In this document: piece after piece, positions 1 to 8,640 of the stretch
How the letters are laid out: each line of letters begins with the position of its first letter
How positions within the stretch are numbered: position 1 is the first letter of the stretch
Assembly (NCBI GenBank): GCA_023898405.1
Contig: CP060221.1
Span: forward strand, 806,001 to 870,000
Direction of reading: 5' to 3'
Length of the DNA: 64,000 bases
Source: Myxococcales bacterium
GTDB lineage: Bacteria > Myxococcota > UBA727 > JABDBI01
Made by a program: the position numbers and the translations under genes
Notes under the pieces: generated by a model
Told to the model about the DNA's origin: nothing
The model's database searches: none
The model's input: only the letters and a program-made list of their open reading frames with translations

Positions 1-306
1 GCGCCGCCATCTGGTGATTTTTTATTGGCACAATGTATGGAAGAAATGAAGGTCGAAGCTATTAAACAATTGGCTGTAATCGGCGAGAAATCAGGTGTTC
101 CCAAAGAAAATCAGCATGTAGTATTTGGACTTCCTAAAAACATGATCATTGCAGAAGCCGAAAAATTTAATGTTGACCTTTTAGTGCTTGGTCACCATCG
201 ACGGCAAGCTTTACAGCAATTTTTTCTTGGGTCTACTGCTGAAGCAGTTTTACACAAAGCAAAATGCGACACCTTTATAGTACAAATCTCAAATAACAAT
301 GATTAA
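1..306 (+). CDS. Universal stress protein (UspA family), 3' part
   Basis: The reading frame is open from base 1, so the 5' end lies outside the window; a Met codon at 25 is internal. The visible ~101 residues are the C-terminal half of a UspA domain: a helix/strand pattern, then LLVLGHHRR and LGSTAEAVLH, the family's G-x2-G-x9-G(S/T) nucleotide-binding signature in slightly relaxed form (the G-x2-G is not perfect). UspA-fold proteins are cytoplasmic, bind ATP or AMP-like ligands in many members, and are induced by stress. No partner gene is visible upstream. Family identification is firm; the specific role cannot be told from a partial sequence. Confidence 0.85.
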   Translation, partial: APPSGDFLLAQCMEEMKVEAIKQLAVIGEKSGVPKENQHVVFGLPKNMIIAEAEKFNVDLLVLGHHRRQALQQFFLGSTAEAVLHKAKCDTFIVQISNNND

Positions 307-323
307 CAGCATTTTTTAATTGC

Positions 324-346
324 AAAGCCTCATCATGCGAGGCTTT
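324..346 (+). terminator. Possible hairpin after the usp gene
   Basis: An 8-bp stem (AAAGCCTC / GAGGCTTT) with a 7-base loop follows the usp stop codon by about 18 bases. It is not followed by a clean T-run, so it may be a weak terminator or an RNA-stabilising hairpin. Confidence 0.4.
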
Positions 347-422
347 GATGAATAAAAAATCCCTAAGATGAGATTTTAACGTCTAGTTTCCACAATCTAA
401 AAAACATGTCCACAAGGTCAGT

Positions 423-1082
423 ATGTCTATAGCTTTTTTCGATCTCGATAAAACTCTCATTGCAGACAATAGCGCTCGATTGTGGCTAAACTCACAATGG
501 AAGTCACGATCTATAAAATTTTCTCATATGATGCTGGCTTCCTATTGGCTGGCGAAGTATCACCTGGGATTTACTAAGCTCGATGAAGTGGTTGAAAAGG
601 GCTTAGCTCTTATGAAAGGCGAGAGCCAAGCTCAGGTTTTAGAAAAAACTAAAGACTTTTTTTATTCAACTATCAAAAATCTTTATCGCCCAGGTGCTCT
701 TGAAGCACTACACAAACATCGAGAACAAGGAGACATAGTATCCTTGCTTACTTCAAGCTTTGATGGATTATCCGAATTGGTAGCCAAAGATTTAAAGCTT
801 GATCACTGCCTATGCACTATTCTCGAGGTGGATAGAGAGGGTATTTATACTGGAAAAACTATTGGTCCTCCTTGTTTTGGACGCAACAAAATTATATTTG
901 CCCAAGATCTTTGTCATAAATTAGATATCCCCTTGGAGCAGTGTTCATTTTATTCCGACTCGGCCACTGACATTCCGCTTCTTGATCTCGTAGGTCAAGC
1001 TATCGCTGTGAATCCAGATCTGCACTTACGAACTCGTGCTCAATTTAAAAAATGGCCAGTTGTCGATTGGAAAAGACCTTAA
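423..1082 (+). CDS. HAD-superfamily subfamily IB phosphatase (SerB-like)
   Basis: 219 residues. Motif I FFDLDKTLI near the N-terminus supplies the Asp nucleophile and the second Asp; motif II is the SLLTSSFDG segment; the conserved Lys is in GRNKIIFA; motif IV is YSDSATDIPLLDLVG with the acidic Mg ligands. This is the pattern of the HAD-IB family, whose members dephosphorylate phosphoserine or other small phosphomonoesters in the cytoplasm. The substrate here is not evident, since the cap region is not clearly that of SerB. Its stop codon overlaps the tyrA start by one base (TAATG), so the two are translationally coupled; a link to aromatic amino acid metabolism is possible but is inference. 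Confidence 0.85.
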   Translation: MSIAFFDLDKTLIADNSARLWLNSQWKSRSIKFSHMMLASYWLAKYHLGFTKLDEVVEKGLALMKGESQAQVLEKTKDFFYSTIKNLYRPGALEALHKHREQGDIVSLLTSSFDGLSELVAKDLKLDHCLCTILEVDREGIYTGKTIGPPCFGRNKIIFAQDLCHKLDIPLEQCSFYSDSATDIPLLDLVGQAIAVNPDLHLRTRAQFKKWPVVDWKRP

Positions 1083-2200
1083 TGAAAAAAAATCCCGATA
1101 AAAATATTGAACTTCTCCGCCAAGAAATCTTTGCTATAGACGAACAAATTTTTTTGCTAGCTAAACGCCGTGAAAAAATATCAGCCCAAATAGGTGAGGC
1201 AAAAAGAAAGGTTGATTTGGCTGATAAAGATTATAATCGGGAAAAATTAGTTTTCCAAAAAGCTCTTGAACGTGCAGGTAATTTGGATCTTCCCAAAAAT
1301 TTTGCGATCGACCTGCAAACTTTGTTGATTAGTCTATCTCTTTCTCGACAGGAACGAGATCGCATCAAAGAACTCAAATCAAATTCACAATTGTCGATAT
1401 GTGTTATAGGAGGAGCAGGCCGCCTCGGCAGTTGGCTCTGTCGTTTTTTTGCTGATTCCGGCCACCAAATTCATGTTATCGATAAGATAAAACCAAATTT
1501 TATGTGCAGCTTTAGCGACTCTATCGATGACAATGTGGCATTTCACGACATTATAGTTGTAGCAACTCCCATCAGAGAAAGCATAAAGATACTGCAAAAG
1601 TTGGAGAGCTGTTCGCTAAAGAAATCAGTTATTTTTGATGTATCATCGGTTAAGACACCTATAAAAAATCATTTATTAGCCCTTCAATCCAAAGGAATAA
1701 AAGCCACTTCTCTTCATCCAATGTTTGGCCCGTCGGTTGAAATTCTATTTGGCAAACACATAATTATTACCAGCATAGGAAATAGCGAGGCTGATAATGC
1801 AGCAAAAAACTTATTTCTTTCTACATCGCTCAATATTGTCGATATGAGCATCGATGAGCATGATCAAGTCATATCTTATTTGCTGTCACTTTCTCATTTA
1901 ATCAATATTATTTTTATAAAAACTCTCAAGAACAGCGGCTTCAATAGTAAATTTTTGTCCGATTTTTCATCGCCGACATTTTCCAATTTACTAAGCATTG
2001 CCCGCAAAGTTTTTTCAGAAAACCCACAACTTTATTTTGAAATTCAGGCACTCAATCCACATAACAAAGATGTCTATGAACAACTGTTAAAAATTTTAAA
2101 AAATTGTATTGAGCTTATAAAAAATAAAGATGAGAAGTCATTCGTATCATTGATGGAGCTAGGAAAACTATACCTAAACCCCTCACAGACGACAAAATGA
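1082..2200 (+). CDS. tyrA: Bifunctional chorismate mutase / prephenate dehydrogenase (T-protein)
   Basis: 372 residues from the ATG at 1082, close to the 373 of E. coli TyrA. An in-frame Met exists at 1052 but lies inside the preceding gene; the TAATG coupling favours 1082. Residues ~5-85 form an AroQ-type chorismate mutase helix bundle (LLRQEIFAIDEQIFLLAKRR). From ~105 comes a Rossmann domain with CVIGGAGRLGSW and the family motif SLHPMFGPS. The enzyme makes prephenate from chorismate and oxidises it to 4-hydroxyphenylpyruvate for tyrosine synthesis. It sits upstream of aroQ, another shikimate-pathway gene, but separated by ~300 bases containing a repeat copy. Confidence 0.92.
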   Translation: MKKNPDKNIELLRQEIFAIDEQIFLLAKRREKISAQIGEAKRKVDLADKDYNREKLVFQKALERAGNLDLPKNFAIDLQTLLISLSLSRQERDRIKELKSNSQLSICVIGGAGRLGSWLCRFFADSGHQIHVIDKIKPNFMCSFSDSIDDNVAFHDIIVVATPIRESIKILQKLESCSLKKSVIFDVSSVKTPIKNHLLALQSKGIKATSLHPMFGPSVEILFGKHIIITSIGNSEADNAAKNLFLSTSLNIVDMSIDEHDQVISYLLSLSHLINIIFIKTLKNSGFNSKFLSDFSSPTFSNLLSIARKVFSENPQLYFEIQALNPHNKDVYEQLLKILKNCIELIKNKDEKSFVSLMELGKLYLNPSQTTK

Positions 2201-2440
2201 TCGATATTAATAGAGTGTTTTACATACAGTTGCCTAATAATTTTTTACAATACTTTTGCTGTGCTTAATAAAAAATATGAGGTTTTCAGCTTGGAGAGCT
2301 GCTGGAACATTTTTTCTCACGAGACCATCTTGGTAGTGGAATCATTAGAAAAAAGATCCAAAAATTTCTTAGTTGGAACTCTCTCGAAGTTGCGAAGAAT
2401 AGTGAAAATAGTGGCTAAATTAATTGTCAATCCTAGGGCA

Positions 2441-2486
2441 AACAGACAAAAAATGCTTTAGTAATTAGTTTCGAAGCAGTCTCTTA
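2441..2486 (+). repeat. Dispersed ~46-bp repeat, copy A (upstream of aroQ)
   Basis: Core ACAGACAAAAAA, then AGTAATTAGTTTCGAAGCAG, ending GTCTCTTA. It closely matches copies at 27557-27606 (reverse) and 48821-48868 (forward). The outer ends are inverted (AGAGAC ... GTCTCT; here the left end is CAGAC). It ends 19 bases before the aroQ start codon. The remaining 2201-2440 interval shows no supportable gene. Confidence 0.7.
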
Positions 2487-2505
2487 CTCAAAATAAGGAT
2501 ACATC

Positions 2506-2934
2506 ATGATAACTATCGCTTTGATCAATGGCCCCAATTTGAATACCCTAGGCACGAGACAGCCTGAAATATATGGAACACAGACTCTTGCTCAAGTTGA
2601 AGAGCAGTTATTAAAACAATTTTCCAAAAATGTTAATTTTACTTTTTTTCAGAGCAATCACGAAGGTGAGTTAATTGATTTTATTCAAAATTTAAAAAAT
2701 ATTGATGGAATTATTATCAATCCAGGGGCATTTACTCATACTTCCATCGCTCTTCGTGATGCAGTGCTTGCCGCTGACACACCGATCATCGAAGTACATA
2801 TCAGCAACATTTTTAGGAGAGAAAATTTTAGAGCTGTTTCATATTTTAGTGACATTGCAGAGGGTATTATTTGTGGCATGGGCACACTCGGTTATACTTT
2901 GGCAACTCTGCGTTTTTTAGAAGAAATTTCCTAA
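2506..2934 (+). CDS. aroQ: 3-dehydroquinate dehydratase, type II
   Basis: 142 residues, the usual size for the dodecameric type II enzyme that removes water from 3-dehydroquinate to give 3-dehydroshikimate in the cytoplasm. The N-terminus has IALINGPNLNTLGTRQPEIYG, including the catalytic-loop Arg and Tyr. NPGAFTHTSIALRDA and EVHISNIFRRENFR carry the conserved His and Arg residues of the active site. A ribosome binding site (AAGGAT) precedes the ATG. The gene lies 3' to tyrA, in keeping with aromatic amino acid synthesis. It ends in a strong hairpin shared with the convergent outer-membrane protein gene. Confidence 0.96.
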   Translation: MITIALINGPNLNTLGTRQPEIYGTQTLAQVEEQLLKQFSKNVNFTFFQSNHEGELIDFIQNLKNIDGIIINPGAFTHTSIALRDAVLAADTPIIEVHISNIFRRENFRAVSYFSDIAEGIICGMGTLGYTLATLRFLEEIS

Positions 2935-2937
2935 CAA

Positions 2938-2964
2938 AAAACGACTCTTAATAAGAGTCGTTTT
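2938..2964. terminator. Bidirectional rho-independent terminator
   Basis: Thirteen-base arms (AAAACGACTCTTA / TAAGAGTCGTTTT) around a one-base centre, with A/T runs on both sides. It separates the convergent aroQ (+) and outer-membrane protein (-) genes. Confidence 0.85.
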
Positions 2965-2989
2965 GAGAATTAAGAAGTCTAATAACTGA

Positions 2990-3718
2990 TTAGAGGGCAA
3001 AACCTAAACCAAGAGTGACTTCTTCTCTGAAGCTTTTCTTGAAATCACTAAAGTTAGTAATGCGGCTATTTGCTTCAACGAATAGACCAGCGCTATCAGA
3101 AAATGCAAACCAAACGCCCAAAGGAACATCAATACCTGATCGGTTTGCACTAGTTTTTGCACTGCTGCCATCTTTTGCACCGAAGCGAATGTTGTGCAGG
3201 CTGTATTGAACAGAAAAATACAAAGAAGCCATTTCTCCCAGTCCGGCACTCAAAGCAGGACCAGCTTTGAAATTTAAATCTCCAAAGGCCATCTCATCAT
3301 TAATGGCCTTAGCATTCTTTCCAAATTGCTGTCCCCAACCTACTGAAAGCGCCAAACCAACATTAAATTTATCGGTAATTTCAGGCATATAGCGTGTCAT
3401 GATTTCTACGTCGAGGCGAGCTCCATCAGTTCCCTTAGCAGCATCAGTAAATACTTTGCTGTTGTAGCTTGCCCAATTGCCTGCCAAAGACATACCATAT
3501 TCAAAATCATAACCTACGTTATGAGCAAAACCTAAGCCTGCACCAAGATTTGTTACTCCAAAACCATCTTTAGTACCGTTCATACCAGTCAAAAGTCCAG
3601 CATTAATACGAACTGGATAATCCTCATTAGCCGGAGTTATTGGCTGTACTAAACTAGCAAATGAGTTAAAGGAAACGAGTGCAAAAGTGGCAAGCAGTAA
3701 ACGACTTATGTTTTTCAT
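2990..3718 (-). CDS. Outer-membrane beta-barrel protein
   Basis: 242 residues. The N-terminus MKNISRLLLATFALVSFNSFA is a Sec signal peptide with probable cleavage after SFA. The mature part alternates short polar/aromatic strands and Gly-rich turns (for example NLGAGLGFAHNVGYDFEYGMSL cut short here as a description), and the chain ends LGLGFAL, similar to the BAM-recognised terminal strand. This suggests a small 8-10 strand barrel. No specific family is recognised; size and style recall OmpW/OmpA-type barrels. Transcribed alone, with its own 3' terminator; the 166 bases upstream contain an inverted repeat that could be the gyrA terminator or an operator. Confidence 0.75.
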   Translation of the reverse strand: MKNISRLLLATFALVSFNSFASLVQPITPANEDYPVRINAGLLTGMNGTKDGFGVTNLGAGLGFAHNVGYDFEYGMSLAGNWASYNSKVFTDAAKGTDGARLDVEIMTRYMPEITDKFNVGLALSVGWGQQFGKNAKAINDEMAFGDLNFKAGPALSAGLGEMASLYFSVQYSLHNIRFGAKDGSSAKTSANRSGIDVPLGVWFAFSDSAGLFVEANSRITNFSDFKKSFREEVTLGLGFAL

Positions 3719-3781
3719 TCTTACTCTCCTATCTTGAGATTAATCTTTTTTAAAACAAACAAGCAAAATATCAAAAAGCTA

Positions 3782-3833
3782 AGTTAGCAAATTTTCAAAG
3801 CTTATTGTTGATCAAAGTATAACTTTGCTAACT
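3782..3833. repeat. Inverted repeat between gyrA and the OMP gene
   Basis: Perfect 10-base arms AGTTAGCAAA (3782-3791) and TTTGCTAACT (3824-3833) separated by 32 bases. Read on the minus strand it lies ~50 bases after the gyrA stop and is followed by TAGCTTTTTG, so a gyrA terminator is likely; an operator for the downstream OMP gene is the alternative. Confidence 0.45.
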
Positions 3834-3884
3834 CAAGCGGAAGAATATAACAAGGCCTCCGACATATTCCTATTTGAATTTTAA

Positions 3885-6482
3885 TTAGTCGATACTCTCA
3901 TCACTTGTTTCATCTTTTATATGCACCAAGGAGCTTACCGATTCCCCTAATTCTTTATCAATTGAAATAAGTCGAAGTCCTTTGGTATTTCTACCGTAGG
4001 TTGAAACGCCGTCGACACTCATTCTGATAAGCTTACCAAGATTGGTAACGATCATAATCTCATCCTCATCCTTAACTTGCATGGCTGCTACAACTGGACC
4101 ATTTCGCTCATCAACTTTTATAGTGATAAGTCCATAGCCTCCTCTCGTCTGCCTACGATATTCTTCAACAGCTGTACGCTTACCATAACCATTTTTGGTA
4201 ACAGTCAGAATAGTTGCATCATTGTTAATTATTTCCATCGATACAACTTTGTCGCTATCTTTTAATTTAATTCCTCGTACTCCCACCGCTTGGCGTCCAA
4301 AACCACGAACATCGGTTTCCATGAATCTGATAGCCATACCTTTTTCAGTAGAAAGCAAGACGTCATTTTGTCCATCGCTCAGTTTTACAGCGATAAGCTC
4401 ATCATTTTCTTCTATTCCACATGCGATCAGCCCTGTAGAGCGAGGATTACTATAGGCGAGCAAATCTGTCTTCTTTACCTTGCCGTTTTTGGTGCAGGTA
4501 ATAATAAATTGCTTACCTTCGATTTCTGGAAACTGGCGCACAGGTAAAATAGCACACACCTGCTCTCCATCGTCGAGAGAAACTAAATTTACAATGGGCC
4601 GTCCCTTCGAAGAAGTTCCCCCCTCAGGTAATTCGTGAACTTTTACCCAGTACACTCGTCCAAGATTAGTAAAGGTCAGGAGATAAGCATGAGTTGATGC
4701 AACAAAAGCATCTTGTACAAAATCCTCATTACGAGCTACCACCGCAGTTTTACCCTTACCTCCTCGTCGCTGGGCCCGATAATTCGAAAGTTGTACTCTC
4801 TTCACATAACCCAGATGACTGATGGTAACCAATACATCTTCTTCTGCGATCAAATCTTCCTTACTCAACGCCTCAGCTTCACGGTCAAAAATACTTCGAC
4901 GAGGGCTAGCAAATTGATCTTTTACTTCAATTAATTCTTCCTTGATAACTCCCATCAGAACCTTAACATCAGAGAGAATTAAATTTAGTTTTTTGATCTC
5001 AAGTAAGAGCTCTTTGGCCTCGTTAATTAATTTTTCTCTTTCAAGCCCAACCAGACGTGCCAAACGCATTTCTAAAATCGCGTTAGCTTGATCAAGATCG
5101 AGCCCTGCAAAACCCTGTTCTAACCAATCACCTATCTGCGCTGTGGGTTTTGCTAAAAAGAGCTCTATCCTAGTGGCATTAATAAATTTGAGAGCCATGA
5201 GTTTTAGTCGTGCTTCTTCTGTATTTTTTGAACTTCTTATGGTGGTGATCACCTGATCAATATCATCAAGAGCAGTAAGCAAACCAGCTATGATATGAAA
5301 ACGAGCACTCGCCTGTTTGAGCTCATATCGACTTCGTCGGGTTACTATCTTTCTTCTATAATTGAGAAAATTATCCAGCATCTGCATCATATTGAGCGTC
5401 ATGGGCTGACCATCGACAATGCTCAACATGTTGACCGAATAGCTCCCCTGCAAAGGAGTGTGCTGAAAAAGAGAATTAAGCACAACCTCTGCCATGGCAT
5501 CACGTTTGATTTCAACCACGATCCGCATGCCACCCCGATCGGATGATTCGTCGCGTAAGTCAGAAATTCCTTCTATTCGCTTTGAGCGGGTGAGTTCAGC
5601 AATACGCTCCAACAGACGGGCCTTGTTCAATTGAAATGGAATCTCAGTAATAATGATTCGTTCTTTATTTCCTGCTTCATTCCTTTCTATTTCCGCGCGA
5701 CCACGAATGGTAATCGATCCTCTTCCCGTGCGCAAAGCTTGAGAACATCCTCTTCGCCCGCATATAATACCGGCCGTTGGAAAATCTGGCCCAGGAATTA
5801 TTTGTTCCAAGCGTTCCCAGCTTAGTTCAGGTCCTTCTTCAAAATGCTGCGCTATCATAGCAAGCAAACCATCAACTATCTCACCAAGATTATGTGGCGG
5901 ACATTTGGTCGCCATGGCTACAGCTATACCCTCGGAACCGTTGACCAATAAATTAGGTATTCGCGATGGTAGTACCGTTGGTTCTTCTACCGTTGCATCA
6001 AAGTTTGGTGAAAAATCCACCGTATCCTTATCAATATCGGCAACAATAAATTCGGCAATTTTAGCCATGCGTGCTTCGGTATAACGATAAGCCGCTGGAG
6101 GATCACCATCCACCGATCCAAAATTGCCTTGACCTTCTATGAGAAGCTCGCGCATATTCCATGGCTGGGCCATACGCACCAGTGCATCATACACAGGTAC
6201 ATCACCGTGAGGGTGGTACTTTTTCAAAACTTCCCCAACCACACCGGCACATTTACTAAATTTTTTATTGGACAACAGCCCTTCTTTGAACATGGCATAT
6301 AGAATACGACGATGAACTGGCTTTAAACCATCCCGCACATCCGGCAAAGCACGCTGGATAATGACACTCATTGAATAATCACGAAATGAAGTTCGCAATT
6401 CATCCGTAATGCTGATGGCATTAACTCCTCCACCGCCGTGGTTCATGCCATCGCCATCTGCTATCAGCTCAGTATCAGTCAT
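3885..6482 (-). CDS. gyrA: DNA gyrase subunit A
   Basis: 865 residues (E. coli 875). The N-terminal breakage-reunion domain contains SMSVIIQRALPDVRDGLKPV, HPHGDVPVYDALVRMAQPW and RYTEAR with the catalytic Tyr at ~134. The C-terminal pinwheel domain has the GyrA box QRRGGKG, which distinguishes it from ParC. With GyrB the enzyme introduces negative supercoils. In the quinolone-resistance region the E. coli Ser83-Ala84 positions are Val95-Pro96, while Asp87 is kept (Asp99). The chain ends in an acidic tail (DETSDESID), as gyrases often do. ATG with an AGGAAA site upstream. It follows rseP by 79 bases on the same strand; gyrB is not in the window. Confidence 0.97.
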   Translation of the reverse strand: MTDTELIADGDGMNHGGGGVNAISITDELRTSFRDYSMSVIIQRALPDVRDGLKPVHRRILYAMFKEGLLSNKKFSKCAGVVGEVLKKYHPHGDVPVYDALVRMAQPWNMRELLIEGQGNFGSVDGDPPAAYRYTEARMAKIAEFIVADIDKDTVDFSPNFDATVEEPTVLPSRIPNLLVNGSEGIAVAMATKCPPHNLGEIVDGLLAMIAQHFEEGPELSWERLEQIIPGPDFPTAGIICGRRGCSQALRTGRGSITIRGRAEIERNEAGNKERIIITEIPFQLNKARLLERIAELTRSKRIEGISDLRDESSDRGGMRIVVEIKRDAMAEVVLNSLFQHTPLQGSYSVNMLSIVDGQPMTLNMMQMLDNFLNYRRKIVTRRSRYELKQASARFHIIAGLLTALDDIDQVITTIRSSKNTEEARLKLMALKFINATRIELFLAKPTAQIGDWLEQGFAGLDLDQANAILEMRLARLVGLEREKLINEAKELLLEIKKLNLILSDVKVLMGVIKEELIEVKDQFASPRRSIFDREAEALSKEDLIAEEDVLVTISHLGYVKRVQLSNYRAQRRGGKGKTAVVARNEDFVQDAFVASTHAYLLTFTNLGRVYWVKVHELPEGGTSSKGRPIVNLVSLDDGEQVCAILPVRQFPEIEGKQFIITCTKNGKVKKTDLLAYSNPRSTGLIACGIEENDELIAVKLSDGQNDVLLSTEKGMAIRFMETDVRGFGRQAVGVRGIKLKDSDKVVSMEIINNDATILTVTKNGYGKRTAVEEYRRQTRGGYGLITIKVDERNGPVVAAMQVKDEDEIMIVTNLGKLIRMSVDGVSTYGRNTKGLRLISIDKELGESVSSLVHIKDETSDESID

Positions 6483-6561
6483 ATTTTTTTCCTATCAACC
6501 CAAAGTGACAATTCATTGTTCAACAATTACAACAGTGTTATACCGCGGTGCGATTGTTTTC

Positions 6562-8298
6562 TTAGCGAAAAAGACGCGAAATATCATTAAAAACTGCTAG
6601 CACCATAATACTCAATAAAATGGCAAAACCTATTTGCATAGCGATTGCCCTAGTTCTTATAGTCAATGGTTTCCTTTGTATGGCTTCGATTGCAAAAAGC
6701 AACAAGTGCCCACCATCGAGAGCAGGTATTGGCAAGAGATTGAGGAGTCCCAAATTCACACTCAATAGGCACATAACATAAAGATAATATGAAAGCCCCT
6801 TATGAGCCGCTTGTTGAGCCACATCAAACAATTGAATAGGACCTCCAATTGAAGAAGCGGGTGCATCCCCCTTGATCAACATCCAAATAGATTTTGTGGT
6901 CATGCTTATAATCGAATAAGTCTGCTTAATCGATCTATTAAATGCTTCTATGGGCCCAACATTACGCCCAATTGTTTCTCCCTGATGGAATACATTGGGC
7001 AGACTTATGCCAAAAATATCAGGTAGGCCGGCATCAAGTTTGAAGTTTTCTTCGATACTGTCAGGAAGCTTGAATGCATAAACGAACATATCATGTGCGG
7101 GAGTTACTACACCTAATACTTGGATTTTTTTCATATTTTGCAACAGGCTTTGCTGCAGATGAAACTGACTTAAAAGACGCTCCCCGTTAACAGAAACAAT
7201 GCGATCTCCCTTTTTGAGTCCTAAAGATGCGGCTGGTGAATTTTCTTTAAGCTCCTTGATGCTTCCCATGGCTAAAGCCACTCCCCAATGAGCAAAGGTT
7301 TTTTTTCTATCTTTGACCAAAAGTGATTCAGTGGCTTCAATTTTTGTGTGCAGCTTCGGAGTATCTGCGTCGGCTACGGCAGTGTTTTTAATGATAACAT
7401 CCGCCTCCAAAATCTGTTTTAATCCTTGATTAGGGGCTTGGATAACAAGTTCTTGTTTTTTTCCATCGGCCCCCTCTCTTTCAATTTTAATAACTGAACT
7501 TGGCCACAGGTTTTCTAAAGCATCATCCAAAGCCTGAACACTCTTTATAGGTTTGTTATCTACCTCAATTATTTTGTCGAAGTTTTGTAAGAGATTTTCT
7601 TTTTTGAATATGCTCGAGTCATCGAGCACAACCACAGGCTCCATGACCGCAGGCATAATACCAATGCGTCCAACCATTTTATCTTGTTCAATCGGATTCA
7701 TTGAAGCTTGCGCATCAGGAGTGAGTCTCAGAGCAACTATTGCTTGACTACCATCAGCATTGCTTCGTTCAATTTTTACATTCAACGGCCTGCTAGGTGA
7801 ATTAGCAATAATCCCAGCCATCTCCCCAAAATCATAAATCTTTTTGCCATCGATACTAATTATCTTATCTCCAGGCAACATTCCTGCTTGATCGGCTACG
7901 CCTCCGGGCAATACAGTACCAATACGAGGAATCAAAACCTGTTCCTGTCCTAGCGACAGTGAAAAAAGCAATAAAACAGGCAAGATGAAATTAAAAAAAG
8001 GCCCGGCAAAAGCAATCAAAGATTTTCGCCAAATCGCTTGATGCATAAAACTTATTTTTCTATCTGCTTCGTTTGGCTGTTCTTCTAAAGACTCTCCAAA
8101 CATTCTGATATAGCCTCCCAGAGGGATCGCGCTCAGACGGTACTCGGTCTCGCCAATTTTGAAACTAAGTAGCTTTGGCCCAAAACCCAATGAAAAGACT
8201 AAAACTCGAACTCCCAGCATTTTGGCGAATAAAAAGTGTCCCAACTCGTGAAATATAATGAGAATCCCTAATAAAATAACACCAGCTAAGATCTGCAT
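6562..8298 (-). CDS. rseP: RIP site-2 zinc metalloprotease RseP
   Basis: 578 residues, longer than the ~450 of E. coli RseP. The first membrane helix holds the zinc motif HELGHFLFAK. A tandem of PDZ regions follows (GGVADQAGMLPGDKIISIDG, then a second divergent one and a clear third, SPAASLGLKKGDRIVSVNG), and the C-terminal helices contain LLNLLPIPALDGGHLL, the third zinc ligand. The enzyme cuts transmembrane anti-sigma factors and remnant signal peptides within the inner membrane. The extra ~130 residues lie in the periplasmic PDZ region. A strong GAGGGG site precedes the ATG. Upstream of gyrA; usual neighbours such as dxr or bamA are not here. Confidence 0.95.
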   Translation of the reverse strand: MQILAGVILLGILIIFHELGHFLFAKMLGVRVLVFSLGFGPKLLSFKIGETEYRLSAIPLGGYIRMFGESLEEQPNEADRKISFMHQAIWRKSLIAFAGPFFNFILPVLLLFSLSLGQEQVLIPRIGTVLPGGVADQAGMLPGDKIISIDGKKIYDFGEMAGIIANSPSRPLNVKIERSNADGSQAIVALRLTPDAQASMNPIEQDKMVGRIGIMPAVMEPVVVLDDSSIFKKENLLQNFDKIIEVDNKPIKSVQALDDALENLWPSSVIKIEREGADGKKQELVIQAPNQGLKQILEADVIIKNTAVADADTPKLHTKIEATESLLVKDRKKTFAHWGVALAMGSIKELKENSPAASLGLKKGDRIVSVNGERLLSQFHLQQSLLQNMKKIQVLGVVTPAHDMFVYAFKLPDSIEENFKLDAGLPDIFGISLPNVFHQGETIGRNVGPIEAFNRSIKQTYSIISMTTKSIWMLIKGDAPASSIGGPIQLFDVAQQAAHKGLSYYLYVMCLLSVNLGLLNLLPIPALDGGHLLLFAIEAIQRKPLTIRTRAIAMQIGFAILLSIMVLAVFNDISRLFR

Positions 8299-8481
8299 AG
8301 CCCCTCAACTTTTTTCTAGTATTTGCCAGTCGGCCTTGGTCTGCCTTATCCAGCGAAAAGAATCACAACAAAAATACTCTGCCTGCAACTTTTAGTTTAG
8401 AGTTTATCCCTACTATTCCTACACATGAAAAACAAAGGGGCATAGTAGAGCGCCATATCTAAATTTCGCTGTTCCAATCGA

Positions 8482-8518
8482 TTTTTTTTGCCATTCCCCG
8501 GTCGGGAGGCCTGGCAAA
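8482..8518 (-). terminator. Rho-independent terminator of the nrdAB transcript
   Basis: On the minus strand, TTTGCCA and TGGCAAA arms enclose a GC-rich inner stem (CCTCCC/GGGGA) and are followed by a run of A/T ending in T8. It lies ~120 bases downstream of nrdB. The rest of the 342-base gap 8299-8640 shows no gene. Confidence 0.7.
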
Positions 8519-8640
8519 AGGCAATTTTCGTTCTCAAATATTAGACATGCCACCATTATGGGCCAAAAATGATTCCGAAAGTTGCTAAAATATTTCAATA
8601 ATATCTATGCGTTTTAACCCCACCTTGAGGCTTCTAAGTA

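Noticed and set aside
2261..2461. 66-residue frame between tyrA and aroQ
   Set aside because: No ribosome site, no family likeness, and it runs into repeat copy A.
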